DNA from: CALMFT01 sp035333525
GTDB lineage: Bacteria; Patescibacteriota; Gracilibacteria; Absconditabacterales; Absconditicoccaceae
NCBI GenBank assembly: GCA_035333525.1
Contig: DAOQQF010000009.1
Location: 1 to 25,878 of the forward strand
Length of the DNA stretch: 25,878 nucleotides
Direction of reading: 5' to 3'
Part shown: piece after piece, positions 8,092 through 19,498 of the stretch
Layout: each line of letters opens with the position of its first letter
Position numbering within the stretch: position 1 is the first letter of the stretch
Position numbers and translations under genes: made by a program
The notes under the pieces: model-generated
What the model was told of the DNA's origin: nothing
Database searches by the model: none
What the model saw: only the letters and a program-made list of their open reading frames with translations

Positions 8092-9600
8092 ATGAAATTA
8101 TTCTTTGATCGTTCAGACAGTTTTTATAAAATATTCAAGACTCTTGAAAAAATCGCAGATGGAAGAACTATTTCTATTGAAATTCATCCCCATAATCAAT
8201 TTTTCAAAAATATGTGGCGAGGTAAACAACTTATTGAGCTCTTGAAGGAAAAAAAGATCAATTATACTATTCAGACCAACTCCGATTTCGTTATGTCTTA
8301 TTTTCAAGAAATAGGAGAAAATGCACAAAAAAATACTGAAAATTCAATCAAAAAATGAGCTCACCTTGTCTATAATTTCTTCTTTAATATCAAAAAATTT
8401 CATCTTCAAATGATGAACAAAAAAGATTATTTATCATTTGTGGTCCTAGGCTTAGAAACACTTATTGTGCTCATAGCTCTGTATATCTTTTATATTATTT
8501 TAATACCTACTGCAACCATTGGTATCAAGCCAAATTACACCATCGAAGAAATTGCTTACAATTTTAGATATTATCCCGTTGAGACTCCACTTGCAGGTCA
8601 GGATAATAAATTCATATCAATTCCTTACTACAAATCAAGTATTGAACATGATCTTAACTTTGCAGTACCACTTTCTGATCTAAAATACAACATACTCAAT
8701 GCTAAATGATTCGTCAAATTTACCAACACACTCAATACACAAATAACACTCAAACCAAATACCAAGCTTATTACTAAAGATGGTCTCCTATTTAAAGCAA
8801 CAGAATGGATTATTGTACCAGGCAATGGATCGGTAACTGTTCCAGTAGAAGCATTGGAAAAAGACGAAAAAGAAGAGATAATCTGAACAAGATGAAATAT
8901 ATTAGCCGGTGTATCATTGGAAGTAAAAAATCTCCAAGGATCTCTCAAATCCAAGGTAACTGCTGTAGCAAGTACTAATTTCTCATGAGGTAAGTTTTTT
9001 ACTGAATGAATTATTTCAAAAAATGATATTGAATGATTTAAAATCAAAGCTCAGGAACAATTACATAAAATTAAAAGAGATGTTTTAATTAAACAAATTA
9101 AAACAGAAAGTACTAAACCATTATTATTTGATGATATGATTGATATTGAAACTATCTCTATAGCAATCAATAAAAAAGAAGGTGATATTGCAAACACTGT
9201 AGATGGAACAATCAAGTCCAAAATATCTTATCGCTATATTTATCGAAATGAACTATTGAGCGCTGTCTACAAGTATACCTCTCAAAGACCAAATCAATCA
9301 TTTTCACTTGTTGAGATTGATAGATGAAGTGCTGTACTATATGATAGATTTCTTTCATCAACATGAGTATACATTATCCCAACCAAAATCAATACTATAT
9401 GGTGATATAATTTTGTTAATGATGTTGCCTGAATCAAAAATCAAATCAAATCCAAAGTTCGTGGTCTGGATGAAAAAAATGCTCAAAAAGCAATACTTAC
9501 CTTCCCCAATATAGGAGCAACCGAAATTACTATATCTCCTTTTTGGGTAAGTAACATACCAAATGTTATGAGTAGAATTAAAATTGAAGTCATTAAATAA
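8092..9600 (+). CDS. Membrane-anchored protein, baseplate-J-like (tentative)
   Basis: 502 aa. The N-terminal soluble part (1-105, MKLFFDRSDSFYKIF, mixed alpha/beta) lies before a single hydrophobic segment (about 113-138, FVVLGLETLIVLIALYIFYI), then a large domain outside or at the membrane. Residues about 210-300 are beta-rich; VTVPVEALEKDEKEEI is followed by GTRGNILAGVSLEV, which resembles the pre-Asn-Ile-Ala turn of baseplate J/gp47 domains seen in many CPR membrane proteins. The protein ends TISPFWVSNIPN...IKIEVIK, like proteins using a glycosylated or repeat-like fold. The role is unknown; it may be part of a surface assembly. It is 34 bases upstream of the SLH gene, probably co-transcribed. 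Confidence 0.5.
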
Positions 9601-9634
9601 TGAAGTTTTTATTTATTATTATATATGATACAAC

Positions 9635-10843
9635 ATGAGTAAATCTCTATTGATGGGAATAATAATCAGCATTACCCTCTGATGTTCACTATGATATACA
9701 TCAGCATACAACACAGGCACAAACACAGGAACCGGCAGAATACTAACTCCCCCTCTAGCTGGTGCATCGGTTATATCATGATCTACAACAACCACCTGAT
9801 CAACAGCGACTATAAGTACGTCTTGAACAGTTCTTAGTTGAACTACGACAGGTTTGACCACAACCATGTCTCAGTCTATCATCAATGTTGCCATATGATG
9901 ATTGGGTATTCCAGAAGATCCTGAATTTATTGAAGCATTGGCACGAATGCACAATAACGATTTAACAAGCTATGGTTCCCCATCTACTTATAGACCTTTT
10001 GATAAAATAACGAGAGAGGAATCGGCCAAAATATTTGGCAGATTTGCTAGAAATATTTTATCTATGGGTTTCAAGCCTGAAATTGCCGATACATTTTGTA
10101 TATTTGCTGATAGCGGATTTATTGCTGATACACTAAGAAAAGATGTTTTTGATGCATGTAAATTGGGTATATTTAGATGAGGCAATGGAGGTTTTTATCC
10201 AAAGTGATGACTTACCAAAGCTCAGAGTATCGTTGTATTGATTAGATTATTTGATAATCAGATACTTTCTGAAAGTTCCACTCCATGGTTCAAAAACTAC
10301 TACAATAGAGCTTTTGAGTTAGGAATAACCAAAGATAAAGATCTCACTAATTTTGATAGAGAGGTAACAAGATATGAGATAGCCCTCATGATGTACAGAT
10401 TTAACATCAAATACAAATTACTCAAAAAAAACAATGGCATCGTCCTTTCTCCTGACCAATTCATGGGGACGATATCATGAAGCGAAATAAGCATTAATGA
10501 ACTCACAGGAGCAAATGGATTAAAAAAAGCAACTGTTTTATTTAACGCTACTATTTTAAGCGATCCATCAATCGATAGTTTTGACATTACCCTCTTTGGC
10601 AGTAAATACATAATCAAAAAAAGAGAAATGAATAATTACTGAGTTTGAAACACCAACTACGTTCAATTCTGTGACCTCTTTGCAGCAGATGGAACAACAT
10701 TTTTGGGCACTGCAACATTTACTGTACTAAATGGGTTAATTGAGGATGCATATATTAGACCTTCAGAATTAAGTAATAAATATATCTATATCAAACCTAG
10801 TGTACAACAACCCTACTATACCATTGAAGAAAAAATATCATAA
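9635..10843 (+). CDS. Secreted S-layer-homology (SLH) domain protein
   Basis: 402 aa. Starts with a signal sequence (MSKSLLMGIIISITLGCSLG; the Cys at 17 leaves a lipoprotein possible) and a Thr/Ser/Gly-rich linker to about residue 80. Three SLH-like repeats follow, about 85-275: ITREESAKIFGRFARNIL, LTKAQSIVVLIRLFD and VTRYEIALMMYRFN are the recognisable cores, with CIFADS and the YPKGGLTKAQ turn. A C-terminal beta-rich domain (about 300-390) is unrecognised. It should sit at the cell surface, attached through the SLH repeats to a secondary wall polymer. The Gly residues are a mix of GGN and TGA. The stop TAA is 68 bases before ligA. Confidence 0.8.
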
Positions 10844-10911
10844 GAAAATAAATAAAATCTATAATACTCAATTCATAAAACTATTCATTTTGTTCGAAAA
10901 AAATTTCTTTG

Positions 10912-11634
10912 ATGAACTCATTATTTGATTCTAAAGAGCTTACTTATTCAGAATATCTTCATTTATGTGAAGAAATTAACTCATACAATCATGCGTATTA
11001 TCATAATGGTCAAAGTCCTATTAGTGACGGCGAGTACGACCAACGTTTTCAGTTACTTAAAGATCAAGAACGTAAACATCCCGAATGGATAACACCACAT
11101 TCGCCCACTCAACGTTTAATCTCCCAATGAACCATACAGGATGGTTTTAGAAAAGCAAAACATAAAATACCACTGTTATCATTGGACAATACGTATAATA
11201 ATGAAGATCTTATAGATCGAGATAAAAGCACCAAAAGAACACTTGAAAAACGAAGTAAGACACTACAATGATGATATAGTATTGAGCCAAAATTTGATGG
11301 TATCAGTATTGAACTTGTTTATAGTCAGTGATCATTACAATCAGCCATTACTAGATGAGATTGATACCAATGAGAAGATGTTACCGCAAATGCTAAGACA
11401 ATTCATGGCATTCCGCATCACATCCCCTATCAATGAGAAATTCATATAAGATGAGAAATAGTTATGCCTAAGTCATCATTTGAAATACTCAATGCAACGA
11501 GATCTAAAAACTGAGAACCATTATTTGCAAATCCTAGGAATGCCGCAGCAGGTAGTGTTAAACAACTTGATACATCTATTACAGCCTCTAGAGGACTAGT
11601 CTGTTATGTCTATGAAATACTTTCTATCGAATAA
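10912..11634 (+). pseudogene. ligA: NAD-dependent DNA ligase LigA, truncated after 240 residues
   Basis: LigA seals nicks using NAD; a full protein is about 670 aa. Residues 1-240 are excellent LigA: domain Ia (YNHAYYHNGQSPISDGEYD), HKIPLLSLDNTY, the adenylation motif EPKFDGISIELVY with Lys127, RGDGYQGEDVTAN, RGEIVMPKSSFE, and FANPRNAAAGSVKQLD. Several Gly are TGA. The frame then stops at TAA 11632-11634, whose last base is the first base of repeat copy 2. Motifs IV and V, the OB, zinc, helix-hairpin-helix and BRCT parts are missing and are not found downstream. As it stands it should not ligate. Either a repeat-linked deletion occurred or the assembly joined two loci at the repeat. TTG 10909 is an alternative start. 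Confidence 0.88.
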
Positions 11635-11750
11635 AATAATACCAATTACGTATCAAAAGAGAACTATTATTTTAATACCGATGATATAACTAGCGAACTA
11701 TTGGGAATCAAGAATATGGGTAGTTCGCGTTTGTTATACAATCGGTATAA
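11634..11750 (+). repeat. Dispersed inverted-repeat element, copy 2
   Basis: 117 bp, same orientation as copies 1 and 3 and nearly identical to copy 1. It begins within the ligA stop codon. The pentamer ATAAT stands directly before the ACC left end and directly after the GGT right end, which could be a target duplication. Copy 1 has ATAAT and ATAAC at these places, so the bases may belong to the element instead. Confidence 0.85.
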
Positions 11751-11782
11751 TAAGATAATCTGGATCAATAATTCTGATATTC

Positions 11783-11814
11783 AATAATCTGAATTGAAAA
11801 ACAGATTATTTTTT
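11783..11814 (+). terminator. Intrinsic terminator downstream of ligA and repeat copy 2
   Basis: A 9-bp perfect stem AATAATCTG/CAGATTATT with a 10-base loop, followed by TTTT (then ATAATA). It separates the ligA/repeat segment from yidC. Confidence 0.7.
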
Positions 11815-11885
11815 ATAATAGGTAGTAATATTAGTTTTTTATAGTAAGCCATCTTTTTATATTAATCATTAACCTTATTATTATC

Positions 11886-12659
11886 ATGAAATTTTTGTTT
11901 GCTGAACTTGTAACCCGTCCTATTGTCAATCTGCTTATCATTTTTTTGGCCTTGAGTGCAGGTAATTTATGATGGTCTATTATCCTACTTACGTTAGTCG
12001 TCAGGATAGCATTACTAAGTACCACTGCTTCCGCCAATACTATGTCAAAACATATGACCGATATTGGTCCTAAAATGCAAGAACTTCAAGAAAAACACAA
12101 AGATGACCCAGATAAGTTAGCAAAAGAAACAATGAATCTCCTTAAAACACAAGGTTCAGCTCCACTCAAAGGATGTCTTGGTTTATTACTTCAAATACCA
12201 GTTTTTATTGCATTGTTGAATGTTATTCAATGATTAGCAAATAATACATTATCTACCTCATACGTTTATAGCTTTTTCGCCGATCGATGAGTTAAATATT
12301 TGAATGTAAACAACATCAATCATATGTTTATGGGGATTGATCTATTGAGTCAAGGCAATATTATACTCACTGTTGTATGTGCACTCTTGTTATTTATACA
12401 AACCTCTATGACAACACGAGTTCAACCCAAACCAACAGCTCAAAAACTTCCCAATGGTCAAGCTATGCCTGATATGTCCAAGATGATGCCTATGATGAAT
12501 ATTCTAATGGTCTTTATGATGGGATCGTTTGTCTATAGCGTCAAATCAGGAGTCTGATTATATATTTTCACCTCTACTCTTTTTGGAGTGCTTCAGTTTA
12601 TTCGACAGTATAGACAAGTACTTCCCATTAAACTCAAAGCATTGTTCCATAAAGGATAA
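11886..12659 (+). CDS. yidC: YidC/Oxa1 membrane protein insertase
   Basis: 257 aa. YidC inserts and folds inner-membrane proteins, alone or with SecYEG. This is the short form without the large periplasmic domain of E. coli YidC. Visible are a first membrane helix (about 12-40), the cytoplasmic hairpin (MTDIGPKMQELQEKHKDD, about 55-75, then AKETMNLLKTQGSAPLKGCL), TM2 (GLLLQIPVFIALLNVIQGL), and later helices including ILMVFMMGSFVYSVKSGVGL and TSTLFGVLQFI. The Gly in SAGNLGW, IQGLAN and GVGLY use TGA. There is no rnpA-rpmH neighbour, unlike many bacteria. The M16 peptidase starts 49 bases downstream. Confidence 0.9.
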
Positions 12660-12708
12660 ACGGAAATTAGAGATAGTATATATTTTAATCTCTCAGCATA
12701 TCACATTT

Positions 12709-13923
12709 ATGATCTATCATCCAGGTTGAATTACAACCATTATCTATCCCATGGAATCCAGTACAACTATAACTTGTCAGGTTTTTTGTCATGCTGGAAG
12801 TTTATATGAGAGTCGTAATACCAATGGCTTGAGTCATTTCTTGGAGCATATGTTTTTCAAAGGAGGTATCAAATATCCTACCTCTCAGTCTATCTCCTAT
12901 ACGCTAGATGCAATCTGAGCTGAACACAATGCATATACCTCAAATCAAGTTGCCAGTTATTATGTCAAATCATCTCCTGAACATCGACTGACTTGATTGG
13001 ATGTACTATCTGATATGATGTGTCATGCAACCTTTCCTCATGAAGAAGTATCCAAGGAACAATGAGTCATTCTTCAAGAACTTCAAATGTATAAGGATCA
13101 ACCAAGATCATGGATGAACCTCAATGCACAACTATGGTATCATGGTGATAATCCTTATGGATGGCCTATTTTGGGTACTCAAGATACTATCAAAGCAGTG
13201 AGTCATGATTCACTGATGAACCATAAACAGTCATTATATACCAAGGACAATATGATTATCGTGATCGCTGGTAAAACCCCATCAATAGATCTCTTACTGG
13301 GCACCATTGAAGAACTTTTTGGATGACTACCAGAAAGCAGCTCCTTATCAAAAAGTATCTATACTGGATACAAACCAAGTAATCACTCATCATGTCTCAA
13401 ACAATGAACAAATCAATCTCATATAACAATGTTCATCAATGGTATACCAAAAACCGATAGTCGTATGTATCAAGCTAGATTATTGGGCAATATGTTGGGG
13501 GGAACAACATCATCACGTCTTCGACAAGAAATAAGAGAAAAACGCTGATTGTGTTATTATATATGATCATGACACTCTGACTCCAAAGAGTTTTGAACAT
13601 GGAACATTAACGCATGATTAGACAAAGAAAAACTCGATGAATGAGTCGATATTATACACACACTTTTGGATGAGTTCACTCAAGCATCTATTACTTCACA
13701 AGAATTTGAACTTGCTCAGTCAAATTTTATTTGATGACTACAAATGTGAATGGAAACAAGTGATGAAGTAGCAGATCGACTTGGTAATAGATATATGAAT
13801 CGAGGCGATATTATAACCTTGAATCAGCTTATCGAGATATATCGCTCAATTACCTTGGATGAGGTAAAGCAACTATGTGCCATGTTTGATAAAAAGTATA
13901 GATATCTCTATTGGATAGAATAA
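12709..13923 (+). CDS. M16-family zinc metallopeptidase
   Basis: 404 aa. The inverted zinc motif HFLEH is at residues 43-47 and the third ligand Glu at about 124 (VILQEL), the normal M16 spacing. The second half has the inactive-repeat signature GNMLGGTTSSRLRQEIREKRGLCYYI, whose Arg/Tyr pair helps bind substrate. The length equals one M16 unit of two domains, like processing-peptidase-type proteins. No signal peptide is seen, so it probably works in the cytoplasm or at the membrane face. The frame is open upstream of ATG 12709, but no earlier start aligns better with the family, whose N-terminus normally begins just before the GITTIIYPM strand. Many Gly are TGA. Confidence 0.88.
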
Positions 13924-14044
13924 TACATAATGATTAAAAAAATAATGTCAACATAATTGATAATCTGAAATAATATAAAACAAGCATAATAAGCCTTAAC
14001 ACAAATAAAATCATCCACCGAGTAGAAAAACTTGAAAAAGGAAG

Positions 14045-14050
14045 TATAAT
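14045..14050 (+). promoter_or_regulatory. -10 box TATAAT upstream of tRNA-Ser
   Basis: A perfect TATAAT stands 38 bases before the tRNA. No good -35 box is seen at the normal distance; the rest of 13924-14044 shows nothing recognisable. Confidence 0.4.
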
Positions 14051-14088
14051 AATTATGTATTCAACTTACCGTTGCCAAAACAACTTAA

Positions 14089-14178
14089 GGAGAGGTGGCA
14101 GAGCGGTTGAATGCACCTGTCTTGAAAACAGGCAGCCGCTAACGCGGCTCGTGGGTTCGAATCCCTCCCTCTCCGCCA
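14089..14178 (+). tRNA. tRNA-Ser(UGA)
   Basis: The acceptor arm GGAGAGG pairs with CCTCTCC (14168-14174), with discriminator G and an encoded CCA. The anticodon stem CTGT/ACAG holds loop CTTGAAA with anticodon TGA, reading UCA. A long variable arm (GCCGC...GCGGC) marks a class II serine tRNA, and the T-arm has GGTTCGAATCC. It is not the Gly tRNA that would read UGA, which needs anticodon UCA and is not in the window. Confidence 0.97.
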
Positions 14179-14255
14179 AATAGTTCCTATAGTCTTGGAG
14201 TACAAACTCTATATTCCAAGTTCATATAGCATATTTGGTTATTTATATTTAGTAC

Positions 14256-15455
14256 ATGTTCATGTATTATAGTAAACAGATCTACTCTCCTACGAGAAAA
14301 ATCAAAAAAATCCTTATTAGACTATCACATCGTGTTTATGAGTATATTACAAACCAAATCATAAATCACCTTCCACAGATGCAACATACTCTTTGGAGTT
14401 TAAGTAATCACATCAAATGAAATCGACTAACATTAGCCAAAACATGATTTACTGTTTTGACCTTGTTGGTTTTTTCATATGCAATGATCTATGCAGAAAA
14501 CTTCAAAGCATATGATAATTTTGTACTTTCTCAATGATCAGGACTTGATGAATTACGCATCAAAGATGATGATGCCCTAGCTATTGATCTGGAAAATGTA
14601 GTTATTGATGAGTCCGATGATCTTGGTATTCGTAGAATTACCTATACCGTCAGAAGATGAGACACTCCTGGTCAAATTGCTAAACAATTTGGTATTACGA
14701 CTAAAAATCTCAAAGCAGTCAATGAACTCGTCAATGATACTCTCAAGCCATGACAAAAACTTATTATTACACCAGTAGAATGATTTGTTATCGAAAATAC
14801 TCTTGGTAATCTAACTATATCTCAGTATGCTGCCCACTTTGGATTGGATCTTGCCGATCTTAAAGAACTCAATGATATTATATCAGACCAAGACATAGTC
14901 AAATCATGATATGAACTCTTTATCCCACTCACAGAAGAGGAAGGCATTAGATTATGAATGATTGAAAAAGAAATAGAACCAATAGTACAGCCAAACAATA
15001 CTACTAAACCCAAAAATAACTGATCTAGTGTTGTCAAAAAACCTGCTGCTAAATCAACGACTGCCTCTAGAACCACTAAAGAGGTCAAAAAAGTAGGTAA
15101 AGCATATTACTCAAAAAACGAAACTGCTTCCTATTTGTGATTTGCAGCATGAAATTGTACTGCATATGTAGCAAGAAAAAAACCAGCAATTGCCAAAGCT
15201 ATTAGAGAAGAATGATGATGACATGCCAAAAGACGATATTCACAAGCAAGTGAAGCATGACTTAAAGTTGGTAAAAAACCTACTATATGATCAATCTGAG
15301 TTATGTGAACTCGTTATGGTTGGTATGGACACGTTGGTATTGTGAGCTCAGTATCTGATGACGAAGTATGTATGAACAACGCAAACGTAAGAGGTCGATG
15401 AATTGTCTCCCAAGACTGTTTTCCTATGAAAGATTTCATTTGATTTATCTATTAG
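14256..15455 (+). CDS. LysM-CHAP cell-wall hydrolase, membrane-anchored
   Basis: 399 aa, stop TAG. An N-terminal basic cytoplasmic stretch (1-55) is followed by one membrane segment (about 56-75, FTVLTLLVFSYAMIYA). There are two LysM peptidoglycan-binding domains (about 132-180, ITYTVRRGDTPGQIAKQFGI; and about 181-233), a Lys/Thr/Pro linker, and a C-terminal CHAP amidase/endopeptidase domain. The catalytic Cys is in GNCTAYVARK (about 301), the His in GHVGIVSSV (about 358), and an Asn follows in MNNANVRG. It should cut peptide bonds in peptidoglycan during growth or division. ATG 14256 or 14262 could be the start. Very many Gly are TGA. Confidence 0.88.
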
Positions 15456-15490
15456 GATTGATATACTTATTATATAAAATATACCAACAA

Positions 15491-15522
15491 ATATAAAACC
15501 CATCATACGATGGGTTTTATAT
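15491..15522. terminator. Intrinsic terminator after the LysM-CHAP gene
   Basis: A 14-bp perfect stem ATATAAAACCCATC/GATGGGTTTTATAT with loop ATAC, about 35 bases past the stop codon. Confidence 0.8.
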
Positions 15523-15552
15523 ATCACAACCTTTTATATACCATCAAGTTTC

Positions 15553-16260
15553 ATGGATCAATTATCAATGCGTCTTATCTCCTATCTCCAGCAACAGTTT
15601 CAATATCCCAGGAGAGCTATCACCAAGGCGATTGACTCATGATGAGTAATACTCAATAAAAACATTGTTCAATCTTATACTCAAGTTGTCATATGAGGAG
15701 ATCAACTTATCATCAAATGAACATGATCTGGACTACCAATACTCCAACATACTATATCACTAGATAATGCTCCCATTCAAGATATCATATGTTTCCATAA
15801 GCCGGTAGGATATGTAGTAAGTAATCACGATCCTCACAACAAGACTATCTATGATATTTTACCAACCAAACTCCATTCTTATCAATATATTGGTAGATTA
15901 GACAAAGAAAGTTCTTGATTATTATTACTTACCAATGATCGCAAGCTTGTTCATGAATTAAGTCATCCAAGCAAAGGTGTCACCAAAATATATGAAGTAA
16001 TTATCGATACCAAACTGAGTGATGCGGAGTGTCATCGTTGTATCCAAGGCATATATGATGAAGGAGAGCTTCTCAAGGTAGTTACTATCAAACAATCTCA
16101 ACAATCATGATGATGGCTACTAAGACTCACATTAATCGAATGACATAAAAGACATATTAGAAGGATGTTGAAACTACTAAACAAAAAAATATACTCACTT
16201 CATAGAATTCAATTTTGATCACGATCTCTTGGTGATCTCAAGCCCTGAGAGTGGAGATAA
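15553..16260 (+). CDS. RsuA/RluB-family rRNA pseudouridine synthase
   Basis: 235 aa. The N-terminal S4 RNA-binding domain (about 1-60) opens MRLISYLQQQFQYPRRAI. The catalytic domain has FHKPVGYVVSN (about 84-94), the active-site motif GRLDKESSGLLLLTNDRKL (Asp in GRLD), the TKIYEVII strand, and LIEGHKRHIRRML near the end. It makes pseudouridine in rRNA; the target base (16S or 23S) cannot be told. The gene shows TGA for Gly at the S4 turn (SGGVILN) and in ESSGLL. dnaE follows after 51 bases. Confidence 0.88.
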
Positions 16261-16311
16261 AACACAAACAATAAACTATCGCATAGACATCATCTACTCA
16301 TAAAAATACTT

Positions 16312-19300
16312 ATGGACATAAATGAATTTGAAATCAGATATCGTAGTTTTGTTGGACTCAACAACAAAAAAACATACGGTCGAACCAACGACCAGATTTT
16401 GTTGTTATGCAATATATCAGATCGCGGTACTCTCTCAAAAAAACTCAATGAAACCGATCCCAATGAACTCAAATCATTAACTATTGAAACATATTCAGAT
16501 TATAAAATATCATTTCTCAATGAACTTGATAACTCTCAGCAAACCACAATCAAAGAGTATATCATTAGACTAGAATACGAACTAAAAGTAATCAAAGAAA
16601 TGGGGTTCAATTCATATCTTTTAGTAGTTGCTGATTTCATCAATCGATCAAAAAATAACCATATACCAGTATGACCATGAAGATGATCAGCAGCATGATC
16701 ACTTATTGCCTGGCTTATTGGTATTACCGATGTTGATCCAATTGAGTTTTGATTACTATTTGAAAGATTTCTTAATCCAGCAAGAGTTTCAATGCCTGAT
16801 ATTGATACTGATTTTGATGATGAGCAAAGAGACAAAGTTTTTGAGTACGTCAAGGAACACTATGGTTCAGATCTCGTTGCAAAAATTGGGACATTTATGA
16901 ATATGTCTGCCAAAGCAGCCTTCAAGGACGTCGCAAGAGTTATGGGTGTGCCCTTTGAAGCATCCAATAGAATTTCTCGTTTGTTTACTATCATCAATGA
17001 TGACAGGACAATCAACTTCCAAAAGTGTCGACAAGACATTGAAGAATTAAGAACTATGTTAGAATCAGATGATACTATCAAAAAGGTAGTTGATATTACT
17101 GAAAATCTTATTGGCACTTATCGTCAAACATGAGTACATGCATGCGGTATTGTTATATGACCCGATAATCTGACAAATTATCTACCTCTTCAACTAGCAC
17201 CACATACTACCTATTCTCCTAACGAATGGAACGTTACACAATATGATTATAATGCGGCCAAGATTGAAGATACCATATGAGTTATTAAGATGGACTTTTT
17301 GGGACTTGGAAATCTTTCGATCATAAAAAACGCCATCAAAATTATTAAAAAAAGACATGAGGCAACTCAAACCCCCTTGCCAACTATTTTTCAAAACTAT
17401 GAAAAGACAAGCTCATTTGAACTTCCACTGGATGATCAACACGTCTATCAAACTATTTTCCAAAAAGGAAATACAACATGAATCTTCCAATTTGAATCCG
17501 AGGGTATGAAAAGATTTCTGATGTTATTGAAACCCGATAAGTTTGATGATATTGTTTCAATGAGTGCCTTGTATCGTCCATGACCAATTGAATTCATACC
17601 ATCATTTATACGTCGTAAAAACAAGGAAGAACCTATTGAATACATGTATCCTGAACTATATAGTGCTATTTCACAACAATACGATAAGCAGACGGCTGAT
17701 GAAGAAAAACGTAAATTGATCGAAGATTTAGAGCCTATTCTCGAATCCACCTATGGAGTTGCCGTATTTCAGGAGCAACTCATGTTTATGTCTCAGTCTA
17801 TCGCATGATTTAGTTTTGCTCAAGCTGATGAGTTGAGAAGATGAATTGGAAAAAAGCTAGTAACAGTAGTACAAAAACTAAAACAAGAATTTATTACCAA
17901 AGCTCAAGAATTTAGACAATACCAAAAAGAAACTGCAACATGGGTTTTTGAAAAAATGATTGAGCCTGCTGCACTATACTCATTCAATAAATCTCACTCG
18001 GTTGCTTATTCATTGATTGCATATCAAACAGCATATTTGAAAACATACTACCCTATCGAGTTTTACGCTTCACTACTTCGTGCCAACGAAAGCAATACTG
18101 ATGAACTTAGTAAATTTATCAATGAAGTTAAATTCCAAGGTTTCAAGATTACTATTCCTCATATCAATGAGTCATTTAATCATGTGTCTGCTATTGATGA
18201 TTATATTAGACTTGGTTTTGTATGTATCAAGGGGGTATGAAGTGAAGTATGAGAGACTATCCAAAAACAAAGACAACTCAATGGTTCTTATAAATCATTG
18301 GGTGACTTTCTCACAAGATGTCAATCTGTTATCAATAAAAAATCTCTTGAATGACTTATTAAATCATGAGCCTTAGATTGTTTCAATGATCGTTGAACCT
18401 TACTTCATCATATGGATCATCTGTTAGAACGATCCAAATCAAGTCATCACATATCAGATGGTTGATTATTTGGTTGATGATTTAGTCAACAATCATTAGA
18501 ACTCGAGCCTGGTAGTCAGCTTTCTATTATTGATAGACTTAAACTTGAACATGATGTATTCAAAACATTTGTATCGGCTCATCCATTGGATGGACTCTAC
18601 CCACGAGTCAAAGCAAGATGACTCACCATGATATCCCAATTCAAAAATCGAAATCGAGACAAAGAACAAAAAGACTATTGAGTATTCAATATACTTACCT
18701 TAGTTACTAAAATTACGAGAGCAAAAAAAAAAGGATACTTCATAAAAGTCGAAGATTACTCAGATAGTGTTGAATTTTTTGTAAAAGAACCTCTTGATCT
18801 GGCTGATTTTGATCTTCTGCTTATCAGTTGATATAAAGGCAAATGAACACCCAGATGGAGAAAAATCATCAAAGTTAATCATGAAAAAATAATCCATATT
18901 GCACAAGATGCAGGAAAATACAATCTAGATGAAACAGTCTATGAGGTCAAAAAAAGAAGATTATGACAAACAAGTATGAACAATTGAGAGATGGTCATAT
19001 GATGATCTACTGGTCAATGAGAATGAAATGATGAACTTGGATTAGAGATAGTAACACTATCTGAAGAACAGTCAACATTATTAGAAAATCAACTCTTGGA
19101 ACACATTACACCTGACTCACCACTAGAAGAACGTTTTGACGATATACCAAGCGATAACCAAGATAATAGCTCGCCAAGCAATAGTTCTAATGACCTTGAA
19201 TACCCAACCAATGATCAACAACGCAGCCAAGATAATCAAAAAGATAGTGATATTACTCATACCTCAACATCAATACAATATAAATGTGAACTACCAGATA

Positions 19301-19431
19301 GTATACAAAAAATAAAAGAAATGCAAGAGATAATCAGAAAACATCCATGAGATCTGGCAGTATCTCTATGAAATATGATTGTTTACGTTACACCATGATG
19401 ATGGGAGTTATTGTCATGATTAGGAAAATAA
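16312..19431 (+). CDS. dnaE: DNA polymerase III alpha subunit lacking most of the PHP domain
   Basis: 1039 aa. The replicative polymerase core. VGPGRGSAAGS begins at residue 120; the catalytic Asp are in PDIDTDF (163, 165) and MDFLGLGNL (328). GNTTGIFQFES, YRPGPIEF and YSFNKSHSVAYSLIAYQTAY are the conserved palm and fingers segments. A helix-hairpin-helix region and an OB fold (GVFNILTLVTKITRAK) follow, then a low-complexity Asp/Asn/Ser/Gln linker (about 940-990) and a short C-terminal domain. In E. coli the GPGRGS motif is near residue 360, so about 240 residues, most of the PHP domain, are absent. The frame is open only to the rsuA stop, 51 bases upstream, which leaves no room for PHP. Very many Gly are TGA. 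Confidence 0.92.
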
Positions 19432-19498
19432 TAAAAACAAATTTTTATCTTATTTCCCCAAGAATTTTTTAATCATATTTTCCAGTACTTTATATAAA

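Noticed and set aside
8628..9047. 139-codon minus-strand frame
   Set aside because: It is antisense to the 8092-9600 gene, which reads through in one frame, and has no recognisable protein features.
12529..12729. Extended upstream start for the M16 peptidase
   Set aside because: The frame is open into yidC, but the extra residues do not align to M16 and would overlap yidC by over 100 bases.
14089..14178. tRNA with anticodon UGA as the recoding tRNA
   Set aside because: The anticodon UGA reads codon UCA, and the long variable arm makes it serine. UGA codons need anticodon UCA.
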